A stretch of DNA of 64,000 nucleotides, taken from assembly GCF_007625115.1 (NCBI RefSeq), contig NZ_VMNH01000018.1, positions 34,949 through 98,948 of the forward strand, given 5' to 3'. This DNA comes from Sedimenticola selenatireducens. GTDB taxonomy: Bacteria; Pseudomonadota; Gammaproteobacteria; Chromatiales; Chromatiaceae. Below the pieces are notes generated by a model, which saw only the letters and a program-made list of their open reading frames with translations, was not told the origin of the DNA and searched no databases. A program made the translations under genes and the position numbers. This document shows, piece after piece, positions 61,839 through 64,000 of the stretch; within the stretch, counting starts at the first letter, position 1; the number at the start of each line of letters is the position of its first letter.

Positions 61839-63140
61839 TTATTTCTTGCGGTGGTCGATAACCCGCACCGCCTTGCCCTCTGAGCGTGGGACTTCGCCTA
61901 CATCTTTAATGACCACCTTACAGGAGACCCCGATAAAGTCCTTGATGTCACGCACCACCTTGGCCGCTGTACGATCCCTGGCCTCCTGTGGCTGTTCCAT
62001 CAGGGGAGGGCTGCCCTCTACATTGACTACCATGGTGTCCATGCTGCCTTCACGGAACAGTTCGATCTGATAGAAGGGCGAAAGGGTTTCGCTCTGCATC
62101 AGAACGGCTTCGACCTGGGTTGGGTAGACGTTGACACCGCGAATAATCAACATGTCATCACTGCGGCCGGTTATTCTCTGCATGCGCACATGGGTGCGGC
62201 CGCATTTGCAGGGCGCTTTATCCAGTACCGAGATATCACGCGTGCGGTAGCGGATGATGGGGAAGGCCTCTTTAGTCAGGGAGGTGAATACTATCTCTCC
62301 CTCTTCTCCGTAGGGCACCGGTTTGCCTGTATTGGTGTCGACACACTCTACCAAGAAATGATCTTCCCAGATGTGCAGGCCGTTTTTCGCCTCGATACAT
62401 TCATTGCCAACACCGGGCCCCATTACCTCCGAAAGACCATAGATATCGACACAATCGATTCCCAGACGGGACTCCAACTCATAGCGCATCTCTTCGGTCC
62501 AGGGTTCCGCGCCATGGATGCCGACCTTGAGGGAAAGCTTTCGAATATTGATACCCATCTCATCGGCCGCTTCGGCCAAATTCAATGCGTAGGAGGGTGT
62601 GCAGCTTATGGCGGTAGGGGCAAAGTCTTTTAACAGCATGAGCTGCTTCTGAGTCTGTCCGCCAGACATCGGTGTGACCATCACGCCGAGTTCTTCACCA
62701 CCGTAGTGCAGCCCCAGACCGCCGGTAAACAGGCCATAGCCATAGGCGTTGTGTAGTCGATCACCGGGATGCAGGCCAGAGGCAGCAAGACAACGGGCAA
62801 CCAATTGGGCCCAAGTACGAATATCTCGCTTGGTATAACCGACCACAGTGGGCTTTCCTGTTGTGCCAGAGGAGGCGTGCACCCGTACCACCTGCTCGGT
62901 AGGGACCGCGAACAGGCCAAAGGGATAGTTTTCCCGCAGGTGCTCTTTTTTGGTATAGGGGAGATGGCGGACGTCACTGAGTTGCTGGATGTGTTCGGGT
63001 TTGACCCCCAGTTCATCCATGGCATTCCGATAGAATTTAACCGTGTGGTAACAGCGCTCCACCGTGGTTTTCAGGCGTTTGAGCTGGAGTGCCTCCAGCT
63101 CTTCTCTGGGCATGGTCTCAAAATCGGAATGTAGGATCAT
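61839..63140 (-). CDS. paaK: Phenylacetate-CoA ligase
   Basis: AMP-forming ligase of 433 residues activating phenylacetate or a related aryl acetate. Marks: VRVHASSGTTGKPTVVGYT (P-loop), YGYGLFTGGLGLHYGGEELG, DIYGLSEVMGPG and RTRDISVLD. The C-terminal lid ends SEGKAVRVIDHRKK. The ATG at 63140 with GGGAG upstream is preferred over GTG at 63143. Separated from iorA by the 156-base repeat-bearing spacer. Confidence 0.94.
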   Translation of the reverse strand: MILHSDFETMPREELEALQLKRLKTTVERCYHTVKFYRNAMDELGVKPEHIQQLSDVRHLPYTKKEHLRENYPFGLFAVPTEQVVRVHASSGTTGKPTVVGYTKRDIRTWAQLVARCLAASGLHPGDRLHNAYGYGLFTGGLGLHYGGEELGVMVTPMSGGQTQKQLMLLKDFAPTAISCTPSYALNLAEAADEMGINIRKLSLKVGIHGAEPWTEEMRYELESRLGIDCVDIYGLSEVMGPGVGNECIEAKNGLHIWEDHFLVECVDTNTGKPVPYGEEGEIVFTSLTKEAFPIIRYRTRDISVLDKAPCKCGRTHVRMQRITGRSDDMLIIRGVNVYPTQVEAVLMQSETLSPFYQIELFREGSMDTMVVNVEGSPPLMEQPQEARDRTAAKVVRDIKDFIGVSCKVVIKDVGEVPRSEGKAVRVIDHRKK

Positions 63141-63143
63141 CAC

Positions 63144-63602
63144 TTAACTCCCGGGATCAGCTTTGTTTTTCATCCACTCCGTCACCTTGTCTGAGCGACG
63201 GAAAACGGTGCCGGTAAACAGACCCACAAGACGCCCTTCGCTTGTTTTGACCTCTATAGTATAGAGGCCGGTGCGTCTTGTTGAGTTTTCTTCTCGGGCT
63301 TCCGCAATGAGCTGGTCCCCTTCACGGCTTGAGCCCGGGAAGCTGAGTGTTGTTGACAGGGCCAGAGAGGTGGTGCCATGAGAGTTGGATGCAGCGGCAA
63401 AGGCAAAATCAGCCAGGGTAAAGGTGACACCGCCCTGGGTAACCTTCACGGCATTCAACATGTCTGGACGAACGATCAGCGATGCACGAGCGTAGCCCGG
63501 TTTGATCGATTCCAGTTTGATGTCCAGCAGGCGAGCAAATTTGTCCTCTTGCTCCATCCAGCGGCCAATCGCTTCGGCTTGTAGTTCTGTTTCTGTCGTC
63601 AT
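63144..63602 (-). CDS. PaaI-type hotdog thioesterase
   Basis: The 152-residue hotdog-fold protein resembles PaaI phenylacetyl-CoA thioesterases: MLNAVKVTQGGVTFTLADFAFAAASN near residues 50-75 and YTIEVKTSEGRLVGLFTGTVFR near the end. It may release stalled aryl-CoA esters. Directly upstream of paaK on the same strand with about three bases between. Confidence 0.87.
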   Translation of the reverse strand: MTTETELQAEAIGRWMEQEDKFARLLDIKLESIKPGYARASLIVRPDMLNAVKVTQGGVTFTLADFAFAAASNSHGTTSLALSTTLSFPGSSREGDQLIAEAREENSTRRTGLYTIEVKTSEGRLVGLFTGTVFRRSDKVTEWMKNKADPGS

Positions 63603-63694
63603 AAAAACCCTATTCTAAACGCGGGACCAGGGATGACCAAGTCCTTTCTGTTGCATGGGATACAGTTTCCAGAGAAACCGTATGTGTGGGTACA

Positions 63695-64000
63695 TTATTG
63701 TTCTGCCAGTCGTTCCGACAGTAGCTGGTAACCGTCCTGACGCAACTGCTCATCTACAGCCACGGGGTTATCCGCGGTATAGCGCACAATGGCAACGCGT
63801 TGTGGGCTATCCATATGGGAGACGGGAGAGACGACGGTGGCGATATAGCCGCCGGCATCGTTGATCTTGTGCAGCAAGCCGGCGAGGGCGCGGGCCTTGT
63901 TGGGCAGGCTGACCGCGATGCGGGTGGTCTTCTCCAACCCACAGCCCATGATATCGAGGAAGAAGTCGAGGATGTCGGTCTCACTGACCACGCCGACCAG
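63695..64000 (-). CDS. ACT (probably CBS-ACT) domain protein, 5' end outside window
   Basis: The frame is open to the window edge; only the last 101 residues are seen. The upstream LVGVVSETDILDFF is the end of a CBS domain, followed by an ACT domain with GCGLEKTTRIAVSLPNKARALAGLLHKIND pattern (in part). Resembles AcuB-type CBS-ACT proteins, found beside iorAB-paaK in various bacteria, where they may sense adenine nucleotides or amino acids. Confidence 0.8.
   Translation of the reverse strand: MVGVVSETDILDFFLDIMGCGLEKTTRIAVSLPNKARALAGLLHKINDAGGYIATVVSPVSHMDSPQRVAIVRYTADNPVAVDEQLRQDGYQLLSERLAEQ

Noticed and set aside
1..64000. CRISPR array, prophage, plasmid or insertion sequence
   Set aside because: No direct-repeat array, integrase, transposase or phage structural gene was found; only palindromic repeats at 57219-57465 and 61761-61834.

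Overview
The window is a dense gammaproteobacterial chromosome segment with about 60 genes, no prophage or intact insertion sequence, and no tRNA or rRNA. The organism is inferred to be a sulfur-oxidising, cytochrome-rich, motile gammaproteobacterium, possibly Chromatiales or Sedimenticola/Thiodiazotropha-like. The evidence is an oxidative-type DsrA, a full System I cytochrome c maturation operon, a class III polyhydroxyalkanoate (PHA) synthase, a sigma-28 type promoter before a chemoreceptor, and the gmk-rpoZ-spoT-recG gene order. The species is not identifiable from sequence alone.

Layout. 1-6177: cytochrome c maturation operon ccmB(partial)-C-D-E-F-G-H-I, closed by a perfect-palindrome terminator. 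6256-8769: a secreted pentapeptide-repeat protein and a chemoreceptor with a sigma-28 promoter. 8828-12782: a divergent LysR regulator and a beta-alanine-type aminotransferase/semialdehyde dehydrogenase pair. 12984-15173: a hemerythrin-NIT-HAMP-GGDEF diguanylate cyclase. 15243-17811: Ser/Thr kinase, PP2C phosphatase and RNase PH. 17958-27144: yicC, gmk, rpoZ, spoT, ridA, two small thiamine-associated proteins, recG, ubiC and ubiA. 27196-28443: a dsrA gene without dsrB. 28746-33361: PHA genes (phasin, phaR, thiolase, phaE, phaC). 33366-35526: hisG, a YdcH-like protein and comF. 35652-40243: biotin operon bioBFHCD behind a BirA-type operator. 40382-47005: a four-gene phosphorelay/c-di-GMP module. 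47008-49426: peroxiredoxin, TetR, AcpH and YbaK. 49631-55949: an envelope cassette of outer-membrane barrel, secreted Ig/Fn3-like protein, ECF sigma factor, anti-sigma factor and S8 protease. 56128-58964: two unrelated DAHP synthases facing each other across a cluster of palindromes. 59128-63602: indolepyruvate:ferredoxin oxidoreductase, phenylacetate-CoA ligase and thioesterase. 63695-64000: a partial ACT protein.

The genes suggest linked themes. Sulfur oxidation and cytochrome c biogenesis supply respiration. Beta-alanine and aryl-amino-acid catabolism could feed acyl-CoA pools, and PHA genes store carbon. c-di-GMP and chemotaxis genes respond to redox or ligand signals.

The strongest candidate for an undescribed system is the cassette at 49631-55949. 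There the anti-sigma factor's periplasmic tail looks like the propeptide inhibitor fold of the subtilase encoded immediately after it, which suggests protease-coupled sigma control. The solitary dsrA is the second item to follow up. Start codons were chosen by ribosome-binding site and family length where the longest open frame looked wrong.
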